Below are positions 1-10,578 of a stretch of 40,996 nt of DNA, piece by piece (the first letter of the stretch is position 1; each line of letters starts with the position of its first letter). Below the pieces are notes generated by a model, which saw only the letters and a list, made by a program, of their open reading frames with translations, had not been told where the DNA came from and made no database searches. The stretch is from positions 74,287-115,282 of the forward strand of contig VGZX01000001.1 of assembly GCA_016872415.1 (NCBI GenBank), written 5' to 3'. The position numbers and the translations under genes were made by a program. Origin of the DNA: SAR202 cluster bacterium. Lineage in GTDB: Bacteria > Chloroflexota > Dehalococcoidia > Lucifugimonadales > Australimonadaceae.

Positions 1-315
1 CTCGATCTCGTCCCAGTCAAGCCGCTCCGGTCGCGTGAACACCGTCCAACCCTGGTGGCCGATGTAGGGCGCGACGGCGAACCGGCCGTCTTGGACCAAC
101 GCCTGCTGGTCCAGCTTCGTGGCCTTGAACGTGATGTTCGACGCCACGTGGCCGCTGCGTCCGGCGTAGTTGGCGTAGGCCTTCTTGCCGACGCGCCACC
201 ACGGCCGCCCGAAGTTGATCGTCTCAACGGTGCCGGACAGCGACATGCACAGCGTCCGCAGACGCCGGAGCACCGGATCGCCGTCGTCGTACATCAGGGG
301 ATGCGGCATCGACAT
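1..315 (-). CDS. MmcQ/YjbR-like (DUF/CyaY-fold) protein, C-terminus cut by window edge
   Basis: Manual translation of minus strand from ATG at 315: MSMPHPLMYDDGDPVLRRLRTLCMSLSGTVETINFGRPWWRVGKKAYANYAGRSGHVASNITFKATKLDQQALVQDGRFAVAPYIGHQGWTVFTRPERLDWDEIE. No stop before base 1, so absent from ORF track. Pattern F.HP.WR.GKK.YA.Y...FK......L....F..APY.G..GW resembles MmcQ/YjbR. Confidence 0.7.
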   Translation of the reverse strand, partial: MSMPHPLMYDDGDPVLRRLRTLCMSLSGTVETINFGRPWWRVGKKAYANYAGRSGHVASNITFKATKLDQQALVQDGRFAVAPYIGHQGWTVFTRPERLDWDEIE

Positions 316-427
316 ACGGCACCTCGCTCACGGCTCGCGAGAATCGGAGCGACGGCACCGGGCCCCGGGTTCTCGTGGAGCGGCGCGGTGTCGTCGGGAG
401 CGGGACACGGAGGGCGGGGGCGCCGGT

Positions 428-895
428 CTACTGGGCGTGGGTCTTGCGGTACTCGGATACGGCGTCTTGCAACGTGGTCCAGGGCAGCAGCGCGCACTTC
501 ACGCGTATCGGAAACTTCTTGACGCCCTCCAGCGCCTCCAGCTCGCCCAGCTCGTCCTTCTGTTCATCCGTCATGTCGGCGCCCTGCATGATGCGCCTCA
601 CCGTCGCCACCAGCCCTTGCACCTCGTCGACACTCCTGCCCTTCACCAGCTTGGTGAGGATGGACGCCGACGCCTGGCTGATGGAACAGCCCTGGCCGTC
701 GAACCCCACCTTGTGCACATGGCCGGACTCGTCCAGGTCCATCGTCAGCCGCACCTGGTCGCCGCAGAAGGGGTTGTAGCCTTCCGCCTGCAAATCGGCG
801 TCGGCGAGCAGTCCCTTGTTGCGGGGGTGCCGGTAGTGGTCCAGGATGATCTCCTGGTAAAGGTCGTCAAGCCCGTCGGGCATGAGCATTGCCAA
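428..895 (-). CDS. sufU: SufU-type Fe-S scaffold / Zn-dependent sulfurtransferase (real start may be ATG 889 or 883)
   Basis: LYQEIILDHYRHPRNKG...NPFCGDQV...GFDGQGCSISQASASILT...VKCALLPWTTL: SufU signature; last suf gene, overlaps end of sufS. Confidence 0.93.
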   Translation of the reverse strand: MAMLMPDGLDDLYQEIILDHYRHPRNKGLLADADLQAEGYNPFCGDQVRLTMDLDESGHVHKVGFDGQGCSISQASASILTKLVKGRSVDEVQGLVATVRRIMQGADMTDEQKDELGELEALEGVKKFPIRVKCALLPWTTLQDAVSEYRKTHAQ

Positions 896-2114
896 AGTAC
901 CTCTGTGTCTTCTTCAGGGCCTCGATCAGCGCGTCGACTTCCGCCTCCGTATTGTAAAGGTAGAAGGAGGCCCTCGCCGTCGCGGGCACGTTCAGCCGGC
1001 TACGCACCAGCGGCATGGCGCAATGGTGCCCGGTGCGAATGGCAATGCCCTCGCGGTCCAGCACCGTGCCAATGTCGTGCGGGTGAACGTCGGCCATGTA
1101 GAATGAGATGACGCCGCCCCGTAGCGAAAGGTCGGTCGGCCCGAAGGTGGTGATCTCTTCGATCTCCCGCATCCGCTCCAGGGCATGCTTCGTCAGCGCG
1201 ACCTCGTGTTGGCGTATCTCGTCCATCCCAAGCCTACTCAAATATTCGACCGCCGCGCTTAGCGCGATGGCGTCGGCCACGTTCGGCGTGCCTGCCTCGA
1301 ACTTGTATGGCAGGTCGGCCCACGTCGCCCGCTCATAAGTCACTTCCAGCACCATCTCGCCGCCGCGGAGGAACGGTTCCATCGCCTCCAGCACGCCGCG
1401 CTTCACGTAGAGGCCGCCGATGCCCATGGGCGCGAGCATCTTATGGCCGGAGAAGGCGAAGAAGTCGCAGTCCATCGCCTGCACGTCGACTTTCGAGTGC
1501 GGCGCGCTCTGCGCTCCGTCCACCAGCACCAGCGCGCCCACGCGGCGGGCCGCGTCCATCACGGGCTTGACGGGCACAATGGTGCCGAGCACGTTCGACT
1601 GCTGCGTGATGGCGACCAGCTTCGTGCGCGCCGTCAACGTCCGGTCCAGGTCGGAGAAGTCGAGCGTGTAGTCGGGCTTCACCTTGATGAGCTTCAGCGT
1701 GGCGCCGGTCACCTCGCACACGCGCTGCCACGGCACCAGGTTGCTGTGGTGCTCCACCTCGCTCACCACGATTTCGTCGCCGGCCTTCACGTTCGCCGAC
1801 GCCCACGCCATCGCCACCAGGTTGATCGCCTCGGTCGTGTTGCGCGTGAACAGCAGCTGTTCGGGCGCCGGCACATTGAAGAAGCGCGCGATCTTCTCTC
1901 GCGCCGCCTCGTATGCCTCCGTCGCCTCGACGCTCAGCGTGTGCACGCCGCGGTGTACGTTGGCGTTATGGCGCGTGTAGTAGTCCACCCACGCGTCGAT
2001 CACCGCCTGCGGCTTCTGCGACGTGGCGGCGTTGTCCAGGTACACCAGCGGCTTGCCGTGCACCTGGCGCGACAGGATGGGGAAGTCCTTCCGGACCGTG
2101 GCGACGTCGTACAT
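867..2114 (-). CDS. sufS: Cysteine desulfurase SufS
   Basis: MYDVATVRKDFPILSRQVHGKPLVYLDNAATSQKP...; PLP lysine motif FSGHKMLAPMGIG; GHHCAMPL active-site Cys region. Confidence 0.96.
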   Translation of the reverse strand: MYDVATVRKDFPILSRQVHGKPLVYLDNAATSQKPQAVIDAWVDYYTRHNANVHRGVHTLSVEATEAYEAAREKIARFFNVPAPEQLLFTRNTTEAINLVAMAWASANVKAGDEIVVSEVEHHSNLVPWQRVCEVTGATLKLIKVKPDYTLDFSDLDRTLTARTKLVAITQQSNVLGTIVPVKPVMDAARRVGALVLVDGAQSAPHSKVDVQAMDCDFFAFSGHKMLAPMGIGGLYVKRGVLEAMEPFLRGGEMVLEVTYERATWADLPYKFEAGTPNVADAIALSAAVEYLSRLGMDEIRQHEVALTKHALERMREIEEITTFGPTDLSLRGGVISFYMADVHPHDIGTVLDREGIAIRTGHHCAMPLVRSRLNVPATARASFYLYNTEAEVDALIEALKKTQRYFGNAHARRA

Positions 2115-2129
2115 GTGGCGACGCCCTTT

Positions 2130-3500
2130 CTAGTCGTGGGGTAGGGTGGCTTCGACCGCGGTATCCAAGTGCTGGCGCACGGCCTCGTCGGTGATGGATT
2201 CGATGACCTCGCGCATGAAGCCGTGTGTGAGCAGCACGCGCGCGAGCCCCTCGCCAATGCCGCGGCTCTTTAGGTAGAACAGGGCCGCGTCGTCGAGCGA
2301 TCCCACGGCCGCGCCGTGGGTGCATTGCACGTCATCCGCGAAGATCTCCAGCCTCGGCTGCGTGTCGACGTGCGCGCCGCTTGACAGCAGCAGGTTCTTG
2401 TTCAGCTGGTGCGCCTCGCTCCGCTGCGCGTCGGGCCGCACCAGCACGTTCCCCACGAACACGCCGCGCGAGTCGCCGGACAAGATGCCCTTGAACACCT
2501 CGTTGCTCGTCGTGCGCGGCACGGCATGGTCGATGAACGTGTGCGTGTCCACATGGCGCGTGCCATCGGTCACATACACCCCGTTCACCCTGCATGACGC
2601 GCCCTGCTCGGCCAGCGTCACGTTGAAATCGTGCCGCGCAAGCTTGCCGCCCAGCTCGGCGCTCGCCGAGGTCAGCGTGCTGTCGCGCCCCAGCGTCGCC
2701 TGCGTGGTCGCCACATGGAACGCCCGCGCGCTCTCGCGCTGCAAGCGCCACAGGCCCAGGTGCGCGCCCGGCCCCAGCACCGCTTCCGTCACGGCGTTGC
2801 TGAAGTAGCCGCCGTCGCCCAGGTGCTCGTGGCTCACGATCACGCTGGCCTTGCTGTGCTTGCCCGCCACCACCAACACGCGCGGGTGCGTGACGTATGC
2901 GTCGCCCTTGCCCGTGCCGATGAACAGCAGGTAGATGGGCTCGGTGACGACGGCGTCGTCCGGGATCCACACGAACGCCCCATCCTCGATGAACGCCGTG
3001 TTGAGCGCCGTGAAGGCGTTGGCGTCCATGCCGGCATGCTTGGACAGGTGCGCCCGCACCTGCGGCAGTTCACGATGAATCGCTTCCGCCAGCCGTCCCA
3101 CCACCAGGCCGCTCGCGTGGCGCTCGAAGGTGCCGGCGGGCAGCGGCTCCGTGTCACCCGGCACGCTCGACATCTGCGGCGTGTAGCGCCCGTCGATGAA
3201 CACGATCTCGTGGACGCGCGCGCAGGGCAACGCGAACGGCTTCAACGCCACGGTCAACGGCTCCGGTCCGGCCGTCGGCGGCGTACCGAACGTCGCTTCC
3301 GCGATGGGCGATGCGTCGGTGTATTTCCACGGCTCGTTCCCGCGTCGCGCCGTCGGGAAGCCGACCGCTTCGAATCGCGCCATCGCCTGCTCGCGCAACT
3401 CGAGCATCCACTGTGGCTGGTGCTCGGCCGCCGCCAGCCGCGCCGCGTGGGCGGCTCGGTAGGCCGTTCCGTGGTGGGTCGCTTGCGATGTCGATGTCAT
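2130..3500 (-). CDS. sufD: Fe-S cluster assembly protein SufD
   Basis: GNEPWKYTD...; C-terminal SEAHQLNKNLLLSSGAHVDTQPRLEIFADDVQCTHGAAVGSLDDAALFYLKSRGI typical of SufD. Confidence 0.95.
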   Translation of the reverse strand: MTSTSQATHHGTAYRAAHAARLAAAEHQPQWMLELREQAMARFEAVGFPTARRGNEPWKYTDASPIAEATFGTPPTAGPEPLTVALKPFALPCARVHEIVFIDGRYTPQMSSVPGDTEPLPAGTFERHASGLVVGRLAEAIHRELPQVRAHLSKHAGMDANAFTALNTAFIEDGAFVWIPDDAVVTEPIYLLFIGTGKGDAYVTHPRVLVVAGKHSKASVIVSHEHLGDGGYFSNAVTEAVLGPGAHLGLWRLQRESARAFHVATTQATLGRDSTLTSASAELGGKLARHDFNVTLAEQGASCRVNGVYVTDGTRHVDTHTFIDHAVPRTTSNEVFKGILSGDSRGVFVGNVLVRPDAQRSEAHQLNKNLLLSSGAHVDTQPRLEIFADDVQCTHGAAVGSLDDAALFYLKSRGIGEGLARVLLTHGFMREVIESITDEAVRQHLDTAVEATLPHD

Positions 3501-3504
3501 CGTT

Positions 3505-4266
3505 TCACCGGCTCGGCGCGTTGGCCTCGGCCAGCCAGTCGTAGCCTTCCGCCTCCACCTTCAGCGCCAGTTCCTTGCCGCCCGACGCGGCGATGCGCCC
3601 GTCCGCGAGCACATGGACGTGATCGGGCACGATATAGTTCAGCAATCGCTGGTAGTGCGTCACGACGATGATGGCGTTATCCGGCGTCCGCAGCGAGTTG
3701 ATGCCGCTCGACACCGTCCGCAGCGCGTCCACGTCGAGGCCGGAGTCCACCTCGTCCAGAATCGCCAGCTTCGGCTCCATCACGGCCATCTGCAAGATCT
3801 CGTTGCGCTTCTTTTCTCCGCCCGAGAAACCCTCGTTCACGGATCGCTTGGTCATGTTCGTGTTCATCTCCACGACCTTGACCTTCGTCCGCAGCAGCCG
3901 GTCGAACTTCAGTGGGTCGAGCTCGGCCTCGCCGTGCGCCTTCCGCAACTCGTTATAGCCCGCGCGCAGAAAATGGTCCATCCGCACGCCGGGAATCTCG
4001 ATGGGGTGCTGGAACGAAAGGAACACGCTCGCCCGCGCCCGCTCCTCGGTCGACATCGCGAGCAGGTCGCGGCCATCGAATGTGACGCGGCCGCCCGTGA
4101 CCTCGTAGTTCGGATGGCCGGCCAGCACGTAGGCCAATGTCGACTTGCCCGAGCCGTTCGGCCCCATGACCGCGTGCGCTTCGCCCGCGCGCACTGTCAA
4201 GTCGATTCCCTTCAGTATCTCCACGCCGTTGATCGACGCGCGCAGATCGCGAACTTCCAACAGCAT
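3505..4266 (-). CDS. sufC: Fe-S assembly ATPase SufC
   Basis: MLLEVRDLRASINGVEILKGIDL, Walker A GPNGSGKSTL, SGGEKKRNEILQM signature, LAILDEVDSGLDVDAL; start taken at ATG 4266 behind an AGGGGAA RBS rather than the longer ORF. Confidence 0.96.
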   Translation of the reverse strand: MLLEVRDLRASINGVEILKGIDLTVRAGEAHAVMGPNGSGKSTLAYVLAGHPNYEVTGGRVTFDGRDLLAMSTEERARASVFLSFQHPIEIPGVRMDHFLRAGYNELRKAHGEAELDPLKFDRLLRTKVKVVEMNTNMTKRSVNEGFSGGEKKRNEILQMAVMEPKLAILDEVDSGLDVDALRTVSSGINSLRTPDNAIIVVTHYQRLLNYIVPDHVHVLADGRIAASGGKELALKVEAEGYDWLAEANAPSR

Positions 4267-4336
4267 CGTTTTCCCCTTCCGGCGCGCGGCCGACACAATG
4301 CCCGGCCACGCGGGTATCGCGCATGGAGGCTGGCCG

Positions 4337-5794
<1,458 letters not shown>

Positions 5795-5854
5795 GAGATC
5801 GGTTCCTGCTCCCGATGCCGAGGCTTGCCCTGCATCACGGTGCGGTATTTTCGT

Positions 5855-5879
5855 ATTGTTGACTAAACGTGTCAACAAT
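5855..5879 (-). promoter_or_regulatory. Perfect inverted repeat ATTGTTGAC-N7-GTCAACAAT overlapping candidate sufB promoter (-35 TTGACA inside the repeat)
   Basis: Read directly; on minus strand TTGACA-(17 nt)-GAAAAT. Lies between epimerase stop and sufB start. Confidence 0.65.
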
Positions 5880-5905
5880 CAGTCTAGGGGGAGGCCGATG
5901 GAGTG

Positions 5906-6877
5906 TCAAGGCAAGGCCGCGGCGCGCCGTCCGCGCTCCAAGTAGCTCCGCAGCGCCTCCTCCGACGTGTATTGAAAATGGTATTCCAGCTCCCGCTCCA
6001 GCTTGTCGGTGCCCACCACCCAGGGCCACCGGATGAAGTCGAGCCCGATTCCCGGCGAGTCGTGCTGCAGCCGCAGCAGCCATGCCGCGTCGGTCAGCGC
6101 GTAGGCCAGCGATGCCGGCAGCCACAGCATGGGCCGCTTGGCGATGCGCGCGAACTCCGACCAATGCACCGTGCCCGGCCCCGCCACGTTGTAGACTCCC
6201 GGGTGCCGCTCCATCGCGAAGCGCACCAGCAATCGCGCCACGTCGTCCTCATGAACGAACTGCAAGCCCGGGTCGTACTTGCGGACCCCGATCAACACCG
6301 GCTTGGCGAGTGCCGCCGTGATGAAATTGTCGGCCGACGGCCCCATCACCACGCACATCCGCAGCAGAGATACCGCCGCTTCCGGGTGGGCATTCGCATA
6401 CCGCATCGCCATGCGCTCGGCCTCCGCCTTGTCCCACGCGTAATGGAACAACGGCGACGGTCGGGCGAGCGCCTCCTCGGTCAGCACCGGCGGGTTGTCG
6501 CGGTGCGCGCCGTAGACGGTGGAGCTCGACATGATCACGATGCGGCTCACGCCCGTCGCCTCGCAGGCCGAGAGCAGGTTCGCGGTCCCGTCGACGTTGA
6601 CCCGGTGGCTGGCCGACCGCTTCGGCATGTGGCGCAGCACGAACGCGAGGTGGACGACGCCCTCGACGCCCTCGCTGGCGAAGATCTGCTCCATCGGCTC
6701 GGTGATGTCGTGCCGCGCTGCCCGGAGGCGGTCGTGCCGCATCTCGATCGGCCGAACGTCCAGCGCCACCACCCGTTCGATCCGCGCTTGTTCGAGCAGG
6801 GCGGCAACCAGTCGCCGGCCGACGTAACCGGCCGCGCCCGTGACCGCCACCACGCGGGGACCATTGGCTAAGGCCAT
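5906..6877 (-). CDS. NAD-dependent epimerase/dehydratase (extended SDR)
   Basis: VVAVTGAAGYVGRRLVAALL Rossmann motif; YxxxK as YAWDKAEAE. Confidence 0.85.
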   Translation of the reverse strand: MALANGPRVVAVTGAAGYVGRRLVAALLEQARIERVVALDVRPIEMRHDRLRAARHDITEPMEQIFASEGVEGVVHLAFVLRHMPKRSASHRVNVDGTANLLSACEATGVSRIVIMSSSTVYGAHRDNPPVLTEEALARPSPLFHYAWDKAEAERMAMRYANAHPEAAVSLLRMCVVMGPSADNFITAALAKPVLIGVRKYDPGLQFVHEDDVARLLVRFAMERHPGVYNVAGPGTVHWSEFARIAKRPMLWLPASLAYALTDAAWLLRLQHDSPGIGLDFIRWPWVVGTDKLERELEYHFQYTSEEALRSYLERGRRAAALP

Positions 6878-6883
6878 GACGGA

Positions 6884-7270
6884 TTAACCGGCTGTCTGGC
6901 TGGGAGGGTTCGCCATCAGGTCGGTGAAATCGAAACCCATCTCGCCGAGTCCCGCGACCTCGAACCGCATCTCCACCCGGTGCGGCCCCTCCGTCGGCGG
7001 CGGGCATTTCGCCTCGATCGTCGTGGTCTTGTTCATGGCGAGCGTGAACGGCGCGCTTTGCGACACCGCCGCGAACGCCGCCGCCTTGCCGTCAATCTCG
7101 AACGTGGTCTCCTCCAGCGGGATGTCCACGCCGTCGAGCCGCAACGGAAACAGCCTGCGCGCGTACCCGGAGCCCAACTGGTTGCGGATCTGGAATCGGA
7201 AGCCGTCCGCCGTGCGCGCGAGGCTCCCCTTCACGTAAAGGCGGCGCAACAGGAAGGCGGGCACCTTCAT
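6884..7270 (-). CDS. Conserved-looking hypothetical protein, 128 aa, translationally coupled to aldolase (ATGA overlap)
   Basis: MKVPAFLLRRLYVKGSLARTADGFRFQIRNQLGSGYARRLFPLRLDGVDIPLEETTFEIDG...; start ATG 7268-7270 overlaps TGA of aldolase. Confidence 0.65.
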   Translation of the reverse strand: MKVPAFLLRRLYVKGSLARTADGFRFQIRNQLGSGYARRLFPLRLDGVDIPLEETTFEIDGKAAAFAAVSQSAPFTLAMNKTTTIEAKCPPPTEGPHRVEMRFEVAGLGEMGFDFTDLMANPPSQTAG

Positions 7271-7950
7271 CGCGCGCCACCCTCGCCCGGCCCGAACTGC
7301 CGCATGCGGTACAGTTCGACCTCGGCGGCCACGGCGTCGGCGGGCAGGGGGTCGGCCCTGCCCAACAGCCGAGCCGTCACGTAGACCTGGCACAGCCGCT
7401 CCGCCAGCGCGCACACCTTCAGCGCGTCGTCCATCGTGTGTCCGACGCCGACGAGCCCATGGTTCTTCAGCAGCACGGCGTTGCGCTCGCCAAGCGCCTC
7501 GACGACGTTCACGCCCAGCTCCTCCGTCCCGGGAAACGCATACCGGGCGACCTGGATCGAGTCGCCCAGCGCGATCACCATCTCGTCGATGAGCGGCGGC
7601 AACGGCATGCCGGCCACGGCGAGCGAGCTGGCATAGGTGGAATGCGTGTGCATCACCGCGCCTACGTCCTTGCGCGTCTTGTAGACCGCGCCATGCATAA
7701 GCGATTCGGTGGAAGGCAGCGCATCGCCGTGCACCGGCTCGCCGTCGAGGTCCACGACGACGACACGGTCGATCGTCAGCCGCTCGTAGTCCTTGCCGGA
7801 GGCGGTGATCGCCATCAAATCGCGGCCGTCGTGCCGCACGCGCACGCTCACATTGCCCGAGGCCGCCACCACCAGCCCCTGGCGATACATCGCCTGGGCC
7901 GCCTCCATCACCTTGGTGCGCTCCTCCAGCCACTCCGTCGCGCTGCTCAT
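7267..7950 (-). CDS. Class II aldolase/adducin family protein (L-fuculose-phosphate aldolase-like)
   Basis: GLVVAASGNVSVRV, MHTHSTYASSLAV zinc histidines, LLKNHGLVGVG; start at ATG 7950. Confidence 0.9.
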   Translation of the reverse strand: MSSATEWLEERTKVMEAAQAMYRQGLVVAASGNVSVRVRHDGRDLMAITASGKDYERLTIDRVVVVDLDGEPVHGDALPSTESLMHGAVYKTRKDVGAVMHTHSTYASSLAVAGMPLPPLIDEMVIALGDSIQVARYAFPGTEELGVNVVEALGERNAVLLKNHGLVGVGHTMDDALKVCALAERLCQVYVTARLLGRADPLPADAVAAEVELYRMRQFGPGEGGAR

Positions 7951-8012
7951 CTGGTCACGGCCTCGTGCTGACTTGGCGGTAGCATAGCAATCCGTTTCCG
8001 GTTGCGCCAACG

Positions 8013-9515
8013 CTACAGCTCGTCGCTCAGCGCCAGCAGCCGCTCGCGCAGCCGGCGCCACCGCGGATAGTGCTCTTGGTACTCGATCACGCCGCGCACG
8101 TCCGGGTCCAGGGTTTGCGCCTTCGCGGCCACTGCCCGCCCGGCGCCGGCCCACTCCCCGCGCGGCCGCGACGCCACGATGGCCGCGCCGATCGCGCTCG
8201 ACCGGTGGTGATGCCGGCGCACCGGCGCATTCATGATGTCGGCCAACATCTGCGGGAACACGGCGCTGTTCGCCATGCCCCCGCCGAGCGCCATGCTCCG
8301 CGCCGTCCGCACGCCCGCCACCTTGGCCGCCAGCGCGATGCAGTCTGCGATGGCGTAACCGATGTTCTCGACGGTCGCCCGCGCCACGTGGCCCGCGTGC
8401 AACGGGTTGTAGGTGATGGGCGTCGGCGCCAGCAGCCCGCCCATGTGCATGCCGGGGCTGGCGAGCTCCAACGCGTGTGGCCCCCAAAACGCCGCCAGCA
8501 TGTTGGAACCGACCCGCGACTTCGCGATCAGCGAATCCAGCTTCGACAGCTCGGCCCTCGGCCCCACCAGCCGCCGCACCATGTCCAGCGTGCCGCCGGT
8601 GTCGCCCGCGTTGGCCTCCACCACCCAGTGCGACTCGATCAGGTGCGTCGTCGCCCACGTGCGCCGGGCGGCATCGAATATCGGCTTGTCGGTCACCAGG
8701 TGCACCGGCGTGCTCCATCCGGCCGCGACGCTCACGTCGCCGGGCACCACCGCGCCCATGCCCAATGCCGCCGTCTGCGCGTCGGGCCCAGCCAGGTACA
8801 CCGGCGTGCGCGCCGGCAGCCCAACCCGCTCGGCCACGTCCACCCGCAGCATGCCCATCGCCTCGCCCTCGGCCGAGAGGCGCGGCACCAGCTCCCCGCC
8901 AAAGCCGAGCCGGGCAAGCAGCGCCGCCGCCGGCGTGCCGCTCGACACGTCCAGCAGCCCCGCCTCGGCAAGCTGCCCCGGCGTCTCCACGAGCTCCCCC
9001 GTCAGTTGGAGCGTTGCCCATGACCCAAGCGTCGCTACGCGCGCGATGCCGCGCGACAGACGGGGCCGGTGGTTGCGCCACCAGCGCAGCTTCGCCGGCG
9101 CGAAGAACAGCGAAGGCAGGTGGCCCGTGGCCGCGTACACCGCCTCGCCATGCTCCTCGTCGATCTCCGCCCCCTCGAACACGGCGCGCAGGTCGGTGTT
9201 CGGGGCGATGTGCGCCGACGTGCCGTCGCCCCTCAGCAGCGCGATGCCGCCACGCTGGGCCGTGACGCTCATCGAGGTTACGTCCGCCGCGCGGACGCCC
9301 GCAGCTCGCATGCCCTCGCCCGCCACGCGGATGAGGCGTTCGCGAAGCTCGGCTTCGACGAAGCGCGCCGCCAGCGCGTCGGTCGACCGCGGCCGGTAGA
9401 CGCGGTACGGCAATGCCGCGCCCTCGATAGGCGCCCACGGCCGGTCCACCGGCACCAGCACCGCTCGCAGGCCGCTGCTGCCAAGGTCGAGCGACAGCAC
9501 GTAGCGTTCAGCCAT
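8013..9515 (-). CDS. FGGY-family carbohydrate kinase
   Basis: MAERYVLSLDLGSSGLRAVLV N-terminal phosphate motif; VYLAGPDAQTAALGMGAVVPGDV...AGWSTPVHLVTD; MALGGGMANSAVFPQMLADIMNAPV. Confidence 0.9.
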   Translation of the reverse strand: MAERYVLSLDLGSSGLRAVLVPVDRPWAPIEGAALPYRVYRPRSTDALAARFVEAELRERLIRVAGEGMRAAGVRAADVTSMSVTAQRGGIALLRGDGTSAHIAPNTDLRAVFEGAEIDEEHGEAVYAATGHLPSLFFAPAKLRWWRNHRPRLSRGIARVATLGSWATLQLTGELVETPGQLAEAGLLDVSSGTPAAALLARLGFGGELVPRLSAEGEAMGMLRVDVAERVGLPARTPVYLAGPDAQTAALGMGAVVPGDVSVAAGWSTPVHLVTDKPIFDAARRTWATTHLIESHWVVEANAGDTGGTLDMVRRLVGPRAELSKLDSLIAKSRVGSNMLAAFWGPHALELASPGMHMGGLLAPTPITYNPLHAGHVARATVENIGYAIADCIALAAKVAGVRTARSMALGGGMANSAVFPQMLADIMNAPVRRHHHRSSAIGAAIVASRPRGEWAGAGRAVAAKAQTLDPDVRGVIEYQEHYPRWRRLRERLLALSDEL

Positions 9516-9579
9516 GACCACCTGCCGACCGAGGTTTCGATACTTCTAATAATGCCGGCGCGCAATGCCGCCGCGCGCC

Positions 9580-10578
9580 TCACCGCCGCAGCCGCCGCCA
9601 CACGCCGGCGTTCGCCAAGTGCCTTGGACGGTTGCCGGCCACGAACCACTCCAAGTCCGACACCACCATCCGCGAATGCCGGTGCACCGTCTCCACCGTC
9701 GCCCCGCCAATGTGCGGCGTCAGCAGGACGTTCGGCATGCCAATGAACGGCGAGTCCGGAGGGATGGGGTGCGCCTCGTGCACGTCCATCGCCGCGCCGG
9801 CCAGCCGGTGCTCGCGCAGCGCCGCCGCGAGGGCCTCGGCGTCCACCACCGCCTGCGCCGTCACGTTCACCAGGTACGCGGTCGGCTTGCAGAACTCCAG
9901 CCGGCGCGCGCTCAACAACCCCGTCGTTTCCGGCGTCTCGGGCACGTGCACCGACACGAAGTCGCTCTCGCGCAGCAGGCCCTCCAGTGTCGTTAGCGTC
10001 ACCCCCGCGGTGCCGCGGCCGCCCGGCCGCACGTATGGGTCGTAGGCCAGCACCCTCATTCGCAGCGCGCGCGCCAGCCGCGCCACGCGCCGCCCAATCT
10101 CGCCGAGCCCAATGATACCCACGGTGGCGCCCAGCAACTCGCGTCCTTGGAATCGCGTGTAGGGCTCCGTGGGGTCCCACCACTCGCCGCGGCGCAAGTA
10201 GTCCGACGCTTGCGGCAGCCACCGCGCCAGCGACAGCATCATGGCGAGGGCCAGCTCCGCCACCGCCTGCGCGTTGCGCCCCGGCGTGTGCACCACCGCG
10301 ACGCCATGCGCCGTCGCCGCATCCAGGTCGACCTGGTTCAACGCCGACCGGCAGATCGCGGCGAAGCGCAGCGTCGTCGCCGCCTCGAACAGCTCGTCGA
10401 ACAGGAAGTCTGCCTCGACCACCAGCGCCCCAAAGCCCTCGGACGCCACGCGCGCGCCGAGCTGCTGCGGGTCGTGGAGGTGTTGGGTGCGCGTCCATGG
10501 CTCATACGTCATGCCACCCATGCGCTCCAGCGCCACGAGGCCTTCATCGGAGAAGGGCGCCAGCACCAACGTCCTCAC
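9580..10578 (-). CDS. D-2-hydroxyacid dehydrogenase (phosphoglycerate dehydrogenase-like)
   Basis: LLGATVGIIGLGEIGRRVARLARALRMRVLAYDP; NVLLTPHIGGATVET; GTG start 10576-10578 overlaps hpnE TGA. Confidence 0.9.
   Translation of the reverse strand: MRTLVLAPFSDEGLVALERMGGMTYEPWTRTQHLHDPQQLGARVASEGFGALVVEADFLFDELFEAATTLRFAAICRSALNQVDLDAATAHGVAVVHTPGRNAQAVAELALAMMLSLARWLPQASDYLRRGEWWDPTEPYTRFQGRELLGATVGIIGLGEIGRRVARLARALRMRVLAYDPYVRPGGRGTAGVTLTTLEGLLRESDFVSVHVPETPETTGLLSARRLEFCKPTAYLVNVTAQAVVDAEALAAALREHRLAGAAMDVHEAHPIPPDSPFIGMPNVLLTPHIGGATVETVHRHSRMVVSDLEWFVAGNRPRHLANAGVWRRLRR

Noticed and set aside
185-1111. Long plus-strand ORF antisense to sufS/sufU (308 aa)
   Set aside because: Arg/His/Ala-rich shadow ORF typical of high-GC DNA; no family features, and the opposite strand codes for clear Suf proteins.
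7267-9438. 723-aa minus ORF suggesting an aldolase fused to an N-terminal domain
   Set aside because: Only the last 227 aa (from ATG 7950) are aldolase; the rest is out-of-frame read of the FGGY kinase.
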